A DNA stretch of 11,501 bases. Source: JAVBQU01 sp031548675. Lineage in GTDB: Bacteria > Bacteroidota > Bacteroidia > Bacteroidales > P3. A program made the position numbers and the translations under genes. Numbering within the stretch: position 1 is the stretch's first letter; each line of letters starts with the position of its first letter. Below the pieces are notes generated by a model. That model made no database searches and was not told where the DNA came from. It saw nothing but the letters and a program-made list of their open reading frames with translations. Location of the stretch: assembly GCA_031548675.1 (NCBI GenBank), contig JAVBQU010000080.1, positions 1-11,501 on the forward strand, in the 5' to 3' direction. Below, one piece after another: positions 1 to 6,894 of this stretch.

Positions 1-1
1 T

Positions 2-838
2 AGTGCAGGAGGAAACTATTTGCTGAATATAGGACCCAAAGGCGACGGTTCGGTAGTGTCTTACGAAAAGGAAGTTTTATTAAATGTAGGCAAATGGGTT
101 AAAACCTACCAAGAGGCTGTTTATGCTACGCAAGCCAATCCTTTTCAGCAGTTTTTCGATTGGGGAAATGTAACAACCAAAGGCAATACGATATATTTGC
201 TGGTAAAAAAAATACCCGAATCGCATTCGATTACACTACCCCGCATCAGTGGAAAAATTAAGAATGCCAGAATTCTCAATACAAATAAAAACATTAGCTG
301 TAAAACTTCCGGTAATTCGATAAATGTAAATATTCCCGATAACTTATTGCAGGGAAAATTTATTGAAGTAATAGCCCTTACTTTTGCAGAGCCTTTTACA
401 GTTTCTCCTAAAAATATTTTGATGAATCCCATCGCTTTAGATACTGCGAATGCGACAAGTTATCATAGTTTTGCAGGCAAGGATTATTATGGATTAAAGC
501 AGACTACGATTTTTAGAAAATGGTTTTTCAATACCCCATCGCAAAAGTTCACACCTGTTTTGCATTATACAGATAAGGAACTGGGAAAAGAAATTAATGT
601 AAGCATTGATGGCGTTATGTACAATTGTAAATTAGAACGAAAAAGCAGTGTTATGGTTAGTATTCCCGACCAAGGGATTACAGAACGTTTCAGCATGGAA
701 ATGAATCCGGTACAAATGCAGAAAAAAGCGTATCATACCATAGAATTAGAGCTGGCTAACCGGACTGTTCCTCATAACGATATGGGTTTAGATAATTTGG
801 TTATTGAGTTGAGACCTTCCCCAATCGTTCCAAAGTAG
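2..838 (+). CDS. alpha-L-fucosidase (GH29), C-terminal part, 5' end outside window
   Basis: The reading frame is open from base 2 and begins SAGGNYLLNIGPKGDG, the conserved motif near the end of the GH29 catalytic barrel ((S/K)GGNYLLNIGPxxDG). The true start therefore lies left of the window; a TTG at base 20 is only an internal Leu codon. About 278 residues are visible. Roughly the first 45 close the catalytic domain (GKWVKTYQEAVYATQ). The next 80 look like the beta-sandwich seen after GH29 barrels. The last 140 (after EPFTVSPKN) form an extra C-terminal module that I do not recognise. GH29 enzymes hydrolyse alpha-L-fucosyl linkages in glycans by a retaining mechanism; the catalytic residues are upstream and cannot be checked. 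The gene converges on the hexosaminidase gene, which suggests a glycan-degrading locus. The family call is firm, but substrate linkage is unknown. Confidence 0.9.
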   Translation, partial: SAGGNYLLNIGPKGDGSVVSYEKEVLLNVGKWVKTYQEAVYATQANPFQQFFDWGNVTTKGNTIYLLVKKIPESHSITLPRISGKIKNARILNTNKNISCKTSGNSINVNIPDNLLQGKFIEVIALTFAEPFTVSPKNILMNPIALDTANATSYHSFAGKDYYGLKQTTIFRKWFFNTPSQKFTPVLHYTDKELGKEINVSIDGVMYNCKLERKSSVMVSIPDQGITERFSMEMNPVQMQKKAYHTIELELANRTVPHNDMGLDNLVIELRPSPIVPK

Positions 839-854
839 GGGAGTTAAACGCACA

Positions 855-887
855 CGTCACTCCGAGGAGGAACGACGAAGCAGTCTC
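855..887. repeat. REP-like short repeat between convergent genes
   Basis: The stretch reads CGTCACTCCGAGGAGGAACG followed by ACGAAGCAGTCTC. It follows the pattern CGTnAnTnCGAG...CGAAGCA(A/G)T, known as a dispersed intergenic repeat in many bacteria. A related element occurs in this window at 3850-3883 (CGTTATTGCGAG...GCGAAGCAATAACG). Whether it is multicopy cannot be seen from one window. The rest of 839-1044 holds no recognisable gene; it has a 7-bp inverted repeat (CGGCATT at 906-912, AATGCCG at 943-949). Confidence 0.35.
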
Positions 888-1044
888 ATGAACTCATTCG
901 TTCATCGGCATTTAGCTACGCTGCTCTCGCAAGCTCAGGTGCAATGCCGCCGTTCCATTCAGCTGTATTACAAATGCCGCTATTGCGAAAAGTATACGGC
1001 AAAAGCGAACATTAAATTTGTATAAGCTGCGTTTCCAATAGGTT

Positions 1045-1094
1045 ATAATAGAAAATCCGCTGTAGTTTTAAAACTGTAGCGGATTTTCTATTAT
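1045..1094. terminator. strong bidirectional terminator hairpin
   Basis: Perfect 17-bp inverted repeat: left arm ATAATAGAAAATCCGCT (1045-1061) and right arm AGCGGATTTTCTATTAT (1078-1094). The 16-nt middle has its own palindrome AGTTTTAAAACT. T-rich sequence follows on the + strand (CCTTTTATAT). It lies between two convergent genes, so it probably ends the fucosidase transcript and backs up the terminator of the opposing one. Confidence 0.75.
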
Positions 1095-1197
1095 CCTTTT
1101 ATATCCCTTGTTTCAAGTGTCACCGAGGGCTTACCGAGTCGGTCGGGCAAAGGTCGTGTCTTTGTCGGCTTATGTTACAGCTTAGCCTGTTGAAGTA

Positions 1198-1226
1198 GAA
1201 AGGACGAGGCATAACCTCGTCCTTTC
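1198..1226 (-). terminator. terminator hairpin downstream of the GH20 gene
   Basis: Perfect 12-bp stem GAAAGGACGAGG / CCTCGTCCTTTC with a 5-nt loop, 45 bp beyond the hexosaminidase stop on the minus strand. The following U-tract is weak. Between this hairpin and the stop lies a near-exact 14-bp direct repeat (TATCTTGTCAACTA at 1231 and TATCTCGTCAACTA at 1254). Confidence 0.55.
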
Positions 1227-1270
1227 AGAATATCTTGTCAACTAGTTTACTAGTATCTCGTCAACTAAAC

Positions 1271-3619
1271 TTATTCTACTACGATTTCATCCACAAACAG
1301 CCATGCCGGATTTCCTTCGCCCGGATGACCTTTGGGGCAGATGCCTTGGTTTTTTGCCATAACTTTAATAAACCGGGTTGAAGCATTGTTTAACAGTACT
1401 TCGAAAGGAATTATTTTAGGGACTGTATTTTTATCTGCACCTAATACCTGTTTGCTTACAGAGGTAAATGTTTTTCCATCAGGGGAAATAAATACCTCAA
1501 TTTCCGTAGGCTGAAAAATCCAAGAATCTACAGCACTTTCGAAATTGGCGGCAATCCGTTTGATGCTTTGCTCTTTCGTTAAATCGATGATTATGTCTAA
1601 ATCTTTTCCGCTAAAGCCTATCCAAGTATCAGGGCTTTTCAAATTTGCCATAATACCATCGGTCAAAGAATATTTAGTAGTGCCTAAATAGGTTTTAGGT
1701 TCGTTTACAAGCGTATATTTCATACCTGTAGATTTGAACACATAAAATTCTTTTTTATAGACGTTGCCTACTTTTTTCCCGTCCTTAAAAGTGGCTGCTT
1801 TAACCATCGTTTTTTCTTTGATTCCGAAAGGTCCTGTGTATAATTTAGAATTTACGGTAGGTTCGGTTCCATCAGTAGTATAATAAATCTTAGTATCGGG
1901 GAATAAAGTTTCGAACTTAATTTCAACATCAGCTTTTTGTGTATTGTATTCCGAAGAAGCTTTTACATCAAAAAAATGTTTGGCATAAGTTACACCCAAA
2001 TAATCATAACGTTTAAACTGGGTTAACATGCGTTTGGTAAAGCTGTCCCAATTTTTACGTTCATTAGGTGTCCAAGCTATCTCTGCGATAGCGCTAGCAC
2101 GAGGATAAAGCATATATTCCACGAGCTTAGAATCTTTAATGTATTCTGTCCATAAGTTTGCTTGTACGCCTATAATATATTTTTGCTTATCTGCCGGAAG
2201 ATTTTCAGGCATCGGATTATAAGAATACACTTTTTGTGTAGGCACAAATCCACCGATAGCCAAAGGCTCTGTTTGGGGGTCGGCTTGATAATAATTAAGG
2301 TAGCAGAACGATGTAGGAGTCATAATCACATCATGGTCTTGCATGGCTGCTTTTACGCCTTCTTCATCGCCTCTCCACGACATTACGGTTGCATTAGGGG
2401 CTAAACCGCCTTCGAGAATTTCGTCCCATCCGATTATTTTTTTACCTTTAGAATTTACAAATGCTTCGATACGGTGGATAAAATAGCTTTGCAATTCATG
2501 TTCATCTTTCAATTTGTGGGTTTTAATCATGCTTTGGCAATGCTTACATTTACGCCAATTGTTTTTCGGACACTCATCGCCTCCGATATGAATATATTGG
2601 CTGGGGAAAATTTCCATTACTTCAGTCAGCACATCTTCCAAGAAAGTAAAAACGGTATCGGTGGTACAGAAAACATCATCATAAACGCCGAATGTTTTAC
2701 CTACTTCAAATACAGTATCTTTTCTACAGCAAAGTTCAGGATAAGCCGCAATGGCAGCCACAGCATGCCCGGGCATTTCTATTTCAGGAATTACTTCAAT
2801 ATATTTAGAAGCTGCATAAGCTACAATTTCTTTAGCTTCGGCTTTGGTATAAAAACCACCGTAACGTACATTGTCAAATTGTTGAGGGAAAGTATCGTTG
2901 TAATGACCTATCAAAGTTCCGTTTCTCCACGAACCTATTTCATTTAGCTTGGGATATTTGTCTATTTGAATACGCCAGCCTTGGTCGTCGGTAAGATGCC
3001 AATGGAAGCGGTTCATTTTCTGCATAGCCAAAAGGTCGATATATTTTTTGATAAATTCTACAGGAAACAAATGGCGGGCAACATCTAAGTGCATACCGCG
3101 GTATTGAAAACGGGGAAAGTCTGTAATTTCGGCACAGGCAATGCTCCAATCAGGGTTATTTTTTACCTTTTCTTTGCTGTAAACTTCAGGAGGAAGCATT
3201 TGGAAAAGGGTTTGGATAGCATAGAAAAATCCATTGGGCTGGTTAGCCTGAATATCTATTTTTCCTTTCTCTACCCATAATTTATAACCCTCAGCTCCTA
3301 TTTCATCAATTTTTGATACTGTAAAAACAATACCCTTTTGCGGTGTTTCCGAACCGGTTATTTCTTTAATTTTCAATTCCAAACCCGAAGCGGTGCGTAT
3401 TTGTTGAATAAACATTTCCGCAATTTTTTTCAAGGCTTCGTTTTGAGCGGGAATACAAATTTCGGTACCATTTTCTAAAGCAAAATTTCCTTCTTTTTCT
3501 GTAATTTTTACAGGTAAAGGAACGATGTCGTAACGGGCATGTGGTTCTTTTTGTGCTTTAGAACACCCTGCTGCCATAACAGCCATACCGATGAACAGGA
3601 ATAAGTACTTTCTTAACAT
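1271..3619 (-). CDS. beta-N-acetylhexosaminidase (GH20), surface lipoprotein
   Basis: Predicted 782 aa. Residues 1-19 are a lipoprotein signal with lipobox MAAGC (Cys19). The GH20 N-terminal alpha/beta domain spans about 30-165 and the catalytic barrel about 170-530, with HWHLTDDQGWRI (206-217), PEIEMPGH (278-285) and the catalytic pair in GGDE (Asp348-Glu349). Residues 560-625 (IYYTTDGTEPT) resemble the chitobiase C-terminal domain, and 645-782 a discoidin (F5/8C)-type module. GH20 enzymes remove terminal beta-GlcNAc or GalNAc by substrate-assisted catalysis; as a lipoprotein it should act in the periplasm or on the cell surface. The frame is open to 3724, but I chose the ATG at 3619 because it gives the clean lipoprotein signal and because a TATCTTTG promoter box (3647-3654) and an opposing promoter lie inside the longer version. 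It is intact, and all key motifs are present. Confidence 0.95.
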   Translation of the reverse strand: MLRKYLFLFIGMAVMAAGCSKAQKEPHARYDIVPLPVKITEKEGNFALENGTEICIPAQNEALKKIAEMFIQQIRTASGLELKIKEITGSETPQKGIVFTVSKIDEIGAEGYKLWVEKGKIDIQANQPNGFFYAIQTLFQMLPPEVYSKEKVKNNPDWSIACAEITDFPRFQYRGMHLDVARHLFPVEFIKKYIDLLAMQKMNRFHWHLTDDQGWRIQIDKYPKLNEIGSWRNGTLIGHYNDTFPQQFDNVRYGGFYTKAEAKEIVAYAASKYIEVIPEIEMPGHAVAAIAAYPELCCRKDTVFEVGKTFGVYDDVFCTTDTVFTFLEDVLTEVMEIFPSQYIHIGGDECPKNNWRKCKHCQSMIKTHKLKDEHELQSYFIHRIEAFVNSKGKKIIGWDEILEGGLAPNATVMSWRGDEEGVKAAMQDHDVIMTPTSFCYLNYYQADPQTEPLAIGGFVPTQKVYSYNPMPENLPADKQKYIIGVQANLWTEYIKDSKLVEYMLYPRASAIAEIAWTPNERKNWDSFTKRMLTQFKRYDYLGVTYAKHFFDVKASSEYNTQKADVEIKFETLFPDTKIYYTTDGTEPTVNSKLYTGPFGIKEKTMVKAATFKDGKKVGNVYKKEFYVFKSTGMKYTLVNEPKTYLGTTKYSLTDGIMANLKSPDTWIGFSGKDLDIIIDLTKEQSIKRIAANFESAVDSWIFQPTEIEVFISPDGKTFTSVSKQVLGADKNTVPKIIPFEVLLNNASTRFIKVMAKNQGICPKGHPGEGNPAWLFVDEIVVE

Positions 3620-3646
3620 GATATTGATATTTTTTGAATTAAGTAG

Positions 3647-3654
3647 CAAAGATA
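3647..3654 (-). promoter_or_regulatory. Bacteroidota -7 box for the GH20 gene
   Basis: Minus strand TATCTTTG matches the Bacteroidota sigma-ABfr -7 element TAnnTTTG exactly. Transcription would start near 3640, giving a leader of about 20 nt before the ATG at 3619. No clear TTTG -33 element is visible at the right distance, so strength is uncertain. Confidence 0.5.
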
Positions 3655-3713
3655 ATGATATTTCTTTGGATTTTCGAATTATGAAAAAGTTCTTGTGGTT
3701 TGCTGTATACTTA

Positions 3714-3745
3714 TTTGGATACATCTTAGCATTTATGTAACTTTG
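3714..3745 (+). promoter_or_regulatory. Bacteroidota promoter for the gene at 3905
   Basis: TTTG (3714-3717), a 20-nt spacer, then TAACTTTG (3738-3745): both halves of the Bacteroidota consensus TTTG-N19-21-TAnnTTTG at ideal spacing. The predicted start is near 3751, leaving a leader of about 155 nt that contains the hairpin at 3850-3883. A second, weaker box (TATCTTTA) is at 3773-3780. Confidence 0.5.
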
Positions 3746-3849
3746 TTTTTTGACCGAAATACGGTGTGAAACTATCTTTAGAATTGTTTGTCTAGCCTAT
3801 AGCGTGTCTTAATATCTAAAGATTTTGGGAACTAAAAACAATCATATCA

Positions 3850-3883
3850 CGTTATTGCGAGCCTGAAAGGCGAAGCAATAACG
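3850..3883 (+). repeat. REP-like hairpin in the leader of the gene at 3905
   Basis: Arms CGTTATTGC (3850-3858) and GCAATAACG (3875-3883) pair perfectly, and an inner GCCT/AGGC pairs across a short loop. The sequence belongs to the same GCGAG...GCGAAGCAAT pattern as the element at 855-887. It ends 21 bp before the start codon and would fold in the mRNA leader, so it could affect translation; that is inference. Confidence 0.4.
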
Positions 3884-3904
3884 GGTTTTAAATGTTATCT
3901 ATAT

Positions 3905-4900
3905 ATGAAAAAGAATATTTTAAATAGGGGATGTATATGTCTAATTGCTTTATTGTTGTTTTACATAAATGCAAAAGCGACTCCTATACGAAATTTTGTA
4001 AGCATAAAAGGGCGTATCGAAAACTGCAAGAAAGCAGGGGTACTTTATTATTCTTTTGCTCCTGTATTGGGAGAAAAATTTAAAGATTCTGCTCAGGTTG
4101 ATGCCAAAGGGAATTTTGCATTTAATATTTCTTTTCCCAACAGGGTAGGGCACTTGCTCCAAATAAGCTATAAAATAAAGGAACAGACTTATATTACACC
4201 TCAGATGCTTGTAGGTCCGTTGGATGATTTTGTTATTAGTTGGAACTGTAAGAAAAATAAGATAAAAATAGGAGGACCTAATGGAGACGGATTTATAGCG
4301 ATGCAGAAGTATTATCAGCTTTCGAGACCTGCATTTCGAATAAAGTCAACGGCAAAAGAAGCCCGTGGATATTTGGCTCAGATGCCCGAAATGATTAATA
4401 AAGATTTAACCGATTTTCAGCAGTTATACCTTGCCAAAAAGATAGATGAAGCGTATTTTAAGTATGCGAAAGATTTTATCATCTTCGAATATGCCGATAA
4501 GCTTCTCGATGCTATTCAAACAGCATTATCAAATCCGAAACTAGCTGATCAGGAAAATGATTTAAAAGAAATTCAACACACATTATTTGAACGCTATCCG
4601 ATTAATGGAAATATATGTTACAGCCCTCATTTTTATACCTATACATTGAGCTTTGTGAACGACTATGACCAAACCCAAATGAAAAGCCAAGCAACGCTTA
4701 ATCAGGATTCTCATCCTTATTCCGAGCATTTAAATTCTGCCAGATTGCTGCTTCCTTTTGCTGCCTATAAATATTATGCCTTACAGTTTCTTTTGTGGAA
4801 TCCTTCTCATCAGGATATAACACCTTTAGTTCAGAAATACATACAAGAGTTTCCCGAAATGAGAGAGGATGATAGATACAAGCAGTTGCAGCAGAAATAG
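3905..4900 (+). CDS. secreted DUF4369-like protein lacking a thioredoxin domain
   Basis: Predicted 331 aa with an N-terminal signal peptide (hydrophobic CLIALLLFYINAKA, likely cut near residue 25), so periplasmic. Residues about 30-125 form a beta-rich domain (SIKGRIENCKKAGVLYY...DSAQVDAKGNFAFN) resembling the DUF4369 domain found at the N-terminus of Bacteroidota TlpA/AhpC-type thiol-disulfide proteins. Residues 130-331 are mostly helical. In that family a thioredoxin domain with a CxxC motif normally follows; here the protein stops at DDRYKQLQQK, near where such a domain would be expected, and no CxxC or thioredoxin sequence is found after the stop. It may be a shortened relative or a natural variant. 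The start fits the promoter at 3714-3745. The domain assignment is by resemblance only; the function is unknown. Confidence 0.75.
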   Translation: MKKNILNRGCICLIALLLFYINAKATPIRNFVSIKGRIENCKKAGVLYYSFAPVLGEKFKDSAQVDAKGNFAFNISFPNRVGHLLQISYKIKEQTYITPQMLVGPLDDFVISWNCKKNKIKIGGPNGDGFIAMQKYYQLSRPAFRIKSTAKEARGYLAQMPEMINKDLTDFQQLYLAKKIDEAYFKYAKDFIIFEYADKLLDAIQTALSNPKLADQENDLKEIQHTLFERYPINGNICYSPHFYTYTLSFVNDYDQTQMKSQATLNQDSHPYSEHLNSARLLLPFAAYKYYALQFLLWNPSHQDITPLVQKYIQEFPEMREDDRYKQLQQK

Positions 4901-4933
4901 GCTATATTACTTTAATTTTTTAAATAGCATTTA

Positions 4934-4994
4934 CACATAGACACAATAGACTCACATAGTTTTTCTATGATTTCTATGTGTCTATGTGGTTTTT
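4934..4994. terminator. long hairpin terminator between convergent genes
   Basis: Outer arms CACATAGACACA (4934-4945) and TGTGTCTATGTG (4977-4988) pair perfectly. Inner segments TAGA and CATAG/CTATG extend the stem with small bulges to a T-rich loop. GTTTTT follows on the + strand. It serves the gene ending at 4900 and, read the other way, the ccsA remnant ending at 5000. Confidence 0.65.
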
Positions 4995-4999
4995 AAAAC

Positions 5000-5220
5000 T
5001 TACACATAACTATGTATACCTCCCAACAGATAGGTTACTCCAAAAAATGTCATGACAACGGTAAGGCTTGCCAATACGCAGTATAAATGAAACTTTTTGG
5101 GGGAGCTAAACATGCTGATGCTTTCTTTATGCAAAGGGCATATATTAAAAGGGTAATCAAAGCCCATGTTTCTTTGGCATCCCAGCCCCAATAGCGTCCC
5201 CATGAAATATTTGCCCACAC
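5000..5220 (-). pseudogene. cytochrome c assembly protein CcsA, C-terminal remnant with frameshift
   Basis: Minus-strand translation from 5220 gives VWANISWGRYWGWDAKETWA, the haem-handling tryptophan-rich motif of CcsA, then LITLLIYA. The frame then shifts within about 5131-5141 (a net loss of one base would explain it) and continues as PLHKESISMFSSPKKFHLYC...FFGVTYLLGGIHSYV to a TAA at 5000. This is the normal C-terminus of the CcsA part of Bacteroidota ResB-CcsA-type proteins, which export and attach haem to c-type cytochromes. Only about 73 residues remain. Upstream of 5220 the CcsA homology stops abruptly and an in-frame stop occurs, so the gene is dead. The break coincides with the end of the cassette array. 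Confidence 0.85.
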
Positions 5221-5365
5221 AGTTCTACATAATCAAAGATGGGTCATTAATTTATAATTATCAAAAATGGTAGGCGATGGTTCTCTAAGATGCAGCTTAG
5301 CATAGCCATCTCACGAATTCTTTTTGAAAATTAAATATATAAATAATTTCTGCCCAAATAAGGAG
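5221..5365. other. non-coding junction between ccsA remnant and cassette array
   Basis: No convincing gene. There is an imperfect hairpin around 5276-5313 (GATGG...CCATC outside TAAG...CTTA) and a GCTAA within it, which could be a decayed recombination site for the pentapeptide-repeat cassette, but the match is too weak to call. AT-rich sequence separates it from the stop of the next gene. Confidence 0.3.
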
Positions 5366-5929
5366 CTATTTTTCTATATCAATATCGTATTTATCTAGAA
5401 GTCCCGAGATGCCGAAGATTGAAAACTTCGCTTTTTTAATCCGGTTAATTTCGGGGTCAATAGAATAATTATAAGCAGTCCGAAAGTCGGCTTTTTCGAG
5501 TATAGTGTGGTCAAAAACAGCCTGTGTCAGATTGCAGTTATCAAAAACGGAACTTGTCAGGTCTGCTTCTGCAAAGTCGGCTTCCTGTAACTGGGAATTT
5601 TTAAAAATGGTCTTTTTGATTTTTACCTTATAAAACGAAGAATGGTTTAGCTGACAGTTGTCGAATGAAAAAGAAAGTCCAAACTCATTGCAGGTGTCAA
5701 AACGGAGTCCTAACATTTTACAGTCTTTAAATTTTATGTTCCGAAATGCGGTTCCGTTGAGCTTTGTCAAACTCAAATTGCAACCGTTAAATGAGCAGTC
5801 TATAAACTTAAACCCGGAAAGGTCATTGTCGGCAAAGCTGCAATTGTTGAATATGCAATTTTCATATTCGCCTTTTGCCGGCAAGTCATCTTTGTCAAAA
5901 ATCTTATCGTGTATATATGTTTCTTGCAT
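5366..5929 (-). CDS. pentapeptide-repeat protein
   Basis: Predicted 187 aa. From about residue 20 the sequence has a period of five with Phe or Leu at the centre (ENCIFNNCSFADNDLSGFKF, ADFAEADLTSSVFDNCNL), the signature of a right-handed quadrilateral beta-helix as in Qnr and McbG. The C-terminal FRTAYNYSIDPEINRIKKAKF is typical of this family in Bacteroidota. Related proteins protect DNA gyrase from quinolones or microcins by mimicking DNA; whether this one does is not shown. I chose the ATG at 5929 because the upstream ATG at 5980 lies on the other side of the proposed cassette boundary (5974/5975) and gives a tail unlike the family. It is the last cassette of the array. No signal peptide, so cytoplasmic. 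Confidence 0.85.
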   Translation of the reverse strand: MQETYIHDKIFDKDDLPAKGEYENCIFNNCSFADNDLSGFKFIDCSFNGCNLSLTKLNGTAFRNIKFKDCKMLGLRFDTCNEFGLSFSFDNCQLNHSSFYKVKIKKTIFKNSQLQEADFAEADLTSSVFDNCNLTQAVFDHTILEKADFRTAYNYSIDPEINRIKKAKFSIFGISGLLDKYDIDIEK

Positions 5930-5967
5930 TGGTCTTTTTGTTATTTGGCAGTGCTTTGTTACACTTT

Positions 5968-6003
5968 CCGCTAATGCCAAAACCCCGCTCGCAGTTGCAC
6001 AAT
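5968..6003 (-). other. degenerate attC-like site (site D)
   Basis: Minus strand: GTGCAAC (inverse core) about 25 bp before ATTAGCGG, which resembles the GTTAGCGG ends of the sites at 8528 and 10003. The inner stem is missing, so it looks shortened or decayed. Its outer end (TTGTGCAAC) matches the start of the cassette that precedes it (TTGTGCACAAAC after 7594), which supports its role as that cassette's attC. Confidence 0.4.
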
Positions 6004-6025
6004 AATTTGAATATGCAGTTCTCGC

Positions 6026-6454
6026 TTAGTGGTTCACATCCCACTGATGTACTTCTTTTCCTTCTTTGCCTCCTAATGCAATAAAAATTTCTAATTCGTC
6101 GCCCGATTCTGGGTCCTCGCAAAAAAGTTCGAAGTCGATGCAAGGATTGCCTTTTTCGTCAATACCGAGCTTATTGTGATGGAAATTAGAATCTATTTTA
6201 ATGGTAACATTTTCAAACCATTCTTCAGATAGTTCTTCTTCGGGCATTAATAAACCATCCATATAATCGAGAAAAAATTCTTTACTATCGTCAGATGACA
6301 GCCAGTCGAGATACTGGGTCAGTATTTCTACCGATTTTTCGGTACTGTGGCTTCCTTTGATGTTAATAGCCACTTCTGCTTCGGTATGGATTCCAAATAT
6401 GCAGAAAGTTCCCTTTGCTGTTTTGCTTTCAATGTTTTCTTTTGTCAATTTCAT
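6026..6454 (-). CDS. small acidic hypothetical protein, paralogue of its neighbour
   Basis: Predicted 142 aa, acidic, no signal peptide or membrane segment. It is clearly related to the protein encoded just upstream (6474-6890): both share a (K/Q)LT start, a central YL(D/E)WL(S/A)SDD block and a C-terminal LGGK(E/K)GKEV..WD. I do not recognise the family. The size, acidity and tandem duplication resemble those of immunity proteins of contact-dependent toxins, but no such family motif is seen. The gene starts 19 bp after its paralogue stops and is the last of a three-gene cassette; its stop is 22 bp from site D. Confidence 0.8.
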   Translation of the reverse strand: MKLTKENIESKTAKGTFCIFGIHTEAEVAINIKGSHSTEKSVEILTQYLDWLSSDDSKEFFLDYMDGLLMPEEELSEEWFENVTIKIDSNFHHNKLGIDEKGNPCIDFELFCEDPESGDELEIFIALGGKEGKEVHQWDVNH

Positions 6455-6473
6455 GTTTTCTATTTTAAATATT

Positions 6474-6890
6474 TTAAACTATTTCGGTGTCCCAATCGTA
6501 TACCTCTTTTCCTTTTTTTCCACCCAGCACAGCTTGGATTTCGAGTTTGCGTTCTGAGCCGGGAACATTGCAGGATATGAAAAAGCTGATGCCAGGGTCT
6601 CCTTCTTCATCAACTATCAGTAGTAGATGCTTTCCGATATGTACGCTTTGTTCGTCAAATTCGGCTACATCCAGCACTGCGGCTATGTCGTTATTAATTT
6701 GGTTTTTACAATCATCAGAAGCCAGCCACTCAAGATATTTATTCAGGGTTTTCAAAACCTTTACCGGTTTTTGTTCTTCATCAATTTCAAACGAAATAAT
6801 AGCTTCAATTTCGATTCCGGATAGGTGTATTTTAGTGGTAATTTTGCCTTGTTCGAGGTCTTGTGGTGTTAATTGTAATTGTGTTTTCAT
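6474..6890 (-). CDS. small acidic hypothetical protein, paralogue of its neighbour
   Basis: Predicted 138 aa, no signal peptide. It aligns along most of its length with the protein at 6026-6454 (YLEWLASDD, LGGKKGKEVYDWD). The frame is open to 6929, but that start would overlap the preceding gene by 35 bp and add a basic tail; the ATG at 6890 (MKTQLQLTPQDL) matches the paralogue's start, lies 4 bp after the preceding stop and is preferred. The function is unknown. Tandem duplication inside one cassette suggests either selection for dosage or divergence against two partners (inference). Confidence 0.8.
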   Translation of the reverse strand: MKTQLQLTPQDLEQGKITTKIHLSGIEIEAIISFEIDEEQKPVKVLKTLNKYLEWLASDDCKNQINNDIAAVLDVAEFDEQSVHIGKHLLLIVDEEGDPGISFFISCNVPGSERKLEIQAVLGGKKGKEVYDWDTEIV

Positions 6891-6894
6891 TGTT

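Noticed and set aside
2474..2947. Plus-strand open frame of 157 codons inside the GH20 gene
   Set aside because: It is antisense to conserved GH20 motifs and encodes no recognisable protein.
3620..3724. 35-residue N-terminal extension of the GH20 protein
   Set aside because: It lacks a signal sequence, overlaps a -7 box and the opposing promoter region, and the ATG at 3619 yields a perfect lipoprotein signal.
5000..5218. The 72-codon frame as an intact small gene
   Set aside because: Only its second half matches CcsA; its first half is the wrong frame of the CcsA motif, so it is part of a pseudogene.
5276..5313. Hairpin as an attC-like site of the last cassette
   Set aside because: Arms are short and interrupted, and the ends do not match the start of that cassette beyond GCTAA.
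5930..5980. Longer start of the pentapeptide-repeat protein
   Set aside because: It crosses the proposed cassette boundary at 5974/5975 and adds a tail not typical of the family.
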